From: Candidatus Uhrbacteria bacterium
Lineage (GTDB): Bacteria > Patescibacteriota > Patescibacteriia > CAIXNZ01
Assembly: GCA_011046145.1 (NCBI GenBank)
Contig: DSBA01000034.1
Coordinates: 1 to 5,865, forward strand
Direction: 5' to 3'
DNA length: 5,865 nt
Within the stretch, counting starts at the first letter, position 1, and each line of letters opens with the position of its first letter. This document shows, one piece after another, positions 5,021 through 5,865 of this stretch. Below the pieces are notes generated by a model, which was not told the origin of the DNA, did not search any database, and was given only the letters and a program-made list of their open reading frames with translations. Made by a program: the position numbers and the translations under genes.

Positions 5021-5161
5021 TGACCGCGTAGCTCCCTTCGACTTTGCTCAGGGCAGGCAGCTTTCGAGAATATGATTATTCCTCAGGGACTATCCAGCTT
5101 CGCTACGCTATTTGAAAATTATAAATTGTGAACTGTTAATTATTTCCTGACCGCGTAGCTC
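5021..5161 (+). repeat. 14-nt direct repeat of the tRNA-Arg 5' end
   Basis: TGACCGCGTAGCTC occurs at 5021-5034 and again at 5148-5161, where it is the 5' edge of tRNA-Arg. The copies are 127 nt apart. The interval carries a REP-like piece (CCTTCGACTTTGCTCAGGG at 5035-5053) directly after the left copy. This looks like a repeat unit inserted at the tRNA 5' end with target duplication; a rearranged tRNA remnant is an alternative. Confidence 0.6.
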
Positions 5162-5222
5162 AGCTGGATAGAGCAACAGCCTTCTAAGCTGTAGGTCGAA
5201 GGTTCGAATCCTTCCGCGGTCG
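5149..5222 (+). tRNA. tRNA-Arg (anticodon TCT)
   Basis: A complete cloverleaf. Acceptor GACCGCG (5149-5155) pairs with CGCGGTC (5215-5221); D stem GCTC/GAGC; anticodon stem ACAGC/GCTGT with loop CTTCTAA, anticodon TCT at 5183-5185; T stem GAAGG/CCTTC with loop TTCGAAT; discriminator G5222. It decodes AGA (and AGG), frequent arginine codons in AT-rich genomes. The 3' CCA is not encoded and must be added by a nucleotidyltransferase. Confidence 0.96.
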
Positions 5223-5254
5223 CAAGTTCAAAAACGATGTTGCGTGTATTTAAC

Positions 5255-5284
5255 CCGCCACGTCGTTCGCGAACGACGTGGCGG
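5255..5284. repeat. Perfect 30-bp palindrome running into tRNA-His
   Basis: The arm CCGCCACGTCGTTCG (5255-5269) is followed at once by its exact reverse complement (5270-5284). The right arm covers positions -1 to 4 of tRNA-His, so in the primary transcript it competes with the tRNA acceptor stem. There is no T-run, so it is not an ordinary terminator. Confidence 0.85.
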
Positions 5285-5351
5285 CTATAGTTCAATGGTA
5301 GAACACTGGCTTGTGGCGCCAGTTACGAGGGTTCGATTCCCTCTAGTCGCC
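5280..5351 (+). tRNA. tRNA-His (anticodon GTG)
   Basis: A complete cloverleaf. Acceptor GCGGCTA (5281-5287) pairs with TAGTCGC (5344-5350) with one G-T pair; D stem GTTC/GAAC; anticodon stem CTGGC/GCCAG with loop TTGTGGC, anticodon GTG at 5313-5315; T stem GAGGG/CCCTC. The extra G-1 at 5280 faces discriminator C5351, the identity pair of histidine tRNAs. CCA is not encoded. It lies 57 nt after tRNA-Arg and is probably co-transcribed with it. Confidence 0.95.
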
Positions 5352-5367
5352 CATTTAAATAGTTCGC

Positions 5368-5418
5368 CCAGCACTACTATAGAGTGCTGGACGACCAGAA
5401 CCCTACGTGGTTCTGGTC
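5368..5418 (+). other. Two tandem perfect hairpins after tRNA-His
   Basis: CCAGCACT/AGTGCTGG (5368-5375 and 5383-5390, 7-nt loop) is followed two nt later by GACCAGAACC/GGTTCTGGTC (5393-5402 and 5409-5418, 6-nt loop). Neither is followed by a T-run. They may be part of a small inserted repeat or a structured tail of the tRNA transcript. They do not form a tRNA: there is no D arm and the second loop has 6 nt. Confidence 0.6.
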
Positions 5419-5438
5419 GATTCCCTCTAACTCTCCCA
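5417..5438 (+). pseudogene. Partial copy of a tRNA 3' end
   Basis: TCGATTCCCTCTA at 5417-5429 repeats the T-loop and T-stem of tRNA-His (5333-5345), 84 nt away. It is followed by AACTCTCCCA, where an acceptor strand, discriminator and CCA would be. There is no matching 5' half, so this is a remnant and not a working tRNA. Confidence 0.5.
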
Positions 5439-5457
5439 AATTATTTAATTTTTTAGC

Positions 5458-5488
5458 AAAAAAAGAGGTTTATTAACTCTCTTTTTTT
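5458..5488 (+). terminator. Rho-independent terminator of the tRNA unit
   Basis: AAAAAAAGAG (5458-5467) pairs with CTCTTTTTTT (5479-5488) around an 11-nt loop that can pair further inside. The A-run and T-run mean it could act in both directions. Confidence 0.7.
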
Positions 5489-5509
5489 GTTATAAATTAA
5501 AAAAAATAC

Positions 5510-5538
5510 TTGACAAAATATAAATGCAATGATATATA
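5510..5538 (+). promoter_or_regulatory. Sigma70-type promoter of the 73-aa protein gene
   Basis: TTGACA (5510-5515), a 17-nt spacer and TATATA (5533-5538). The start would be near 5545, giving a leader of about 34 nt before the ATG at 5579. Confidence 0.65.
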
Positions 5539-5578
5539 TGTAAATAGTCATCATATTTACTAAATAATATCGATATTT

Positions 5579-5800
5579 ATGGAAAAAGAAATAAAAAAAC
5601 AAAAATTCAAAAAACTTGCTGAAACGAGGACTAATGAAATTTTAAAAAGATTAAAAATATTAGGCAATTGTTCAAATCGCAGTGCTTATGATTACACGGA
5701 AGAAGATATTGCTAAAATATTTTCAGCTATTGAAAAAAAAGTTAAGGAAGTAAAATCTAAATTTTACTACCCTAATGAAAAAAATAAATTTAAATTATAA
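5579..5800 (+). CDS. Uncharacterised small basic protein (73 aa)
   Basis: I do not recognise a named function. The product is short, lysine-rich and predicted mostly helical: a first helix around KFKKLAETRTNEILKRLKIL (9-28), a conserved-looking turn GNCSNRSAYDYTEEDI (29-44), and a second amphipathic helix AKIFSAIEKKVKEVKSKF (45-62). The central 'GN.SNRS.Y.Y' pattern resembles small uncharacterised proteins that I recall from other bacteria, often near mobile DNA; that memory is not a search result. There is no membrane segment or signal peptide. It has a good promoter but no Shine-Dalgarno before the ATG. The next gene starts 4 nt after its stop, so the two are probably an operon. Codon use is strongly AT-biased, unlike the DGR target gene. 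Confidence 0.75.
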   Translation: MEKEIKKQKFKKLAETRTNEILKRLKILGNCSNRSAYDYTEEDIAKIFSAIEKKVKEVKSKFYYPNEKNKFKL

Positions 5801-5804
5801 AACT

Positions 5805-5865
5805 ATGACTACACAAACTTATAAACTTTCCCGCACGGATAAAATTTTATTAACCATCTATAAAC
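5805..5865 (+). CDS. Start of a further gene, cut by the window end
   Basis: An ATG at 5805 opens a frame that stays open to the last base (20 codons, beginning MTTQTYKLSRTDKILLTIYK). It begins 4 nt after the stop of the 73-aa protein gene, suggesting translation coupling. Too little is present to name the product; a helical start such as TDKILLTIYK would suit a winged-helix DNA-binding domain, but this is a guess. Confidence 0.5.
   Translation, partial: MTTQTYKLSRTDKILLTIYK

Noticed and set aside
5368..5438. Third tRNA gene
   Set aside because: A T-arm-like and CCA-like end is present, but there is no D arm, the possible anticodon loop has 6 nt and the acceptor pairing is incomplete.
5244..5456. 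Open frame of about 70 codons across tRNA-His
   Set aside because: It overlaps a clear tRNA and two hairpins; it is not a gene.

Overview
The window reads as chromosomal DNA from an AT-rich bacterium with small, tightly packed genes. The reverse transcriptase/Avd/template-repeat system, the short uncharacterised proteins and tRNA genes without an encoded CCA would all fit a Candidate Phyla Radiation (Patescibacteria) genome. That assignment is an inference from gene style; no marker gene in the window proves it. All genes read well with the standard code. The complete genes end in TAA or TAG.

Layout. Positions 1-960 hold a stand-alone multicopper-oxidase-like (YfiH/PgeF, DUF152) gene with its own promoter, strong ribosome binding site and terminator. 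Positions 960-1240 are non-coding and carry an imperfect inverted repeat of REP/MITE type. A XerC/XerD-type tyrosine recombinase follows on the + strand (1243-2187) and converges on a minus-strand reverse transcriptase gene (2203-3204).

The centre (2203-4810) is a complete diversity-generating retroelement (DGR). It contains a DGR-type reverse transcriptase, an Avd accessory protein on the opposite strand whose first codons overlap those of the RT, a 146-bp template repeat (TR, 3601-3746), and a 194-aa target protein (4070-4654, minus). The target's last 48 codons are the matching variable repeat (VR, 4072-4217). TR and VR differ at 25 of 146 positions. On the coding strand every difference is at a TR adenine, which is the signature of adenine-directed mutagenic retrohoming. 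The 25 changes alter 19 residues. The expected mechanism is that the TR RNA is copied by RT-Avd with errors at adenines and the cDNA replaces the VR, rewriting the C-terminal ligand-binding surface of the target. The unusual points are the head-to-head RT/avd overlap, a terminator-like hairpin just 9 nt beyond the TR, a GC-rich target gene in an AT-rich setting, and a long hairpin-rich leader in front of the target.

The right side (4930-5490) is a + strand tRNA unit: promoter, tRNA-Arg(TCT), a perfect 30-bp palindrome running into tRNA-His(GTG), two further hairpins and a terminator. Both tRNAs have a partial duplicate of one end nearby (the 5' end of Arg, the 3' end of His), which suggests insertions at tRNA genes. 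The window closes with a small uncharacterised 73-aa protein gene with its own promoter and the first 20 codons of another gene.
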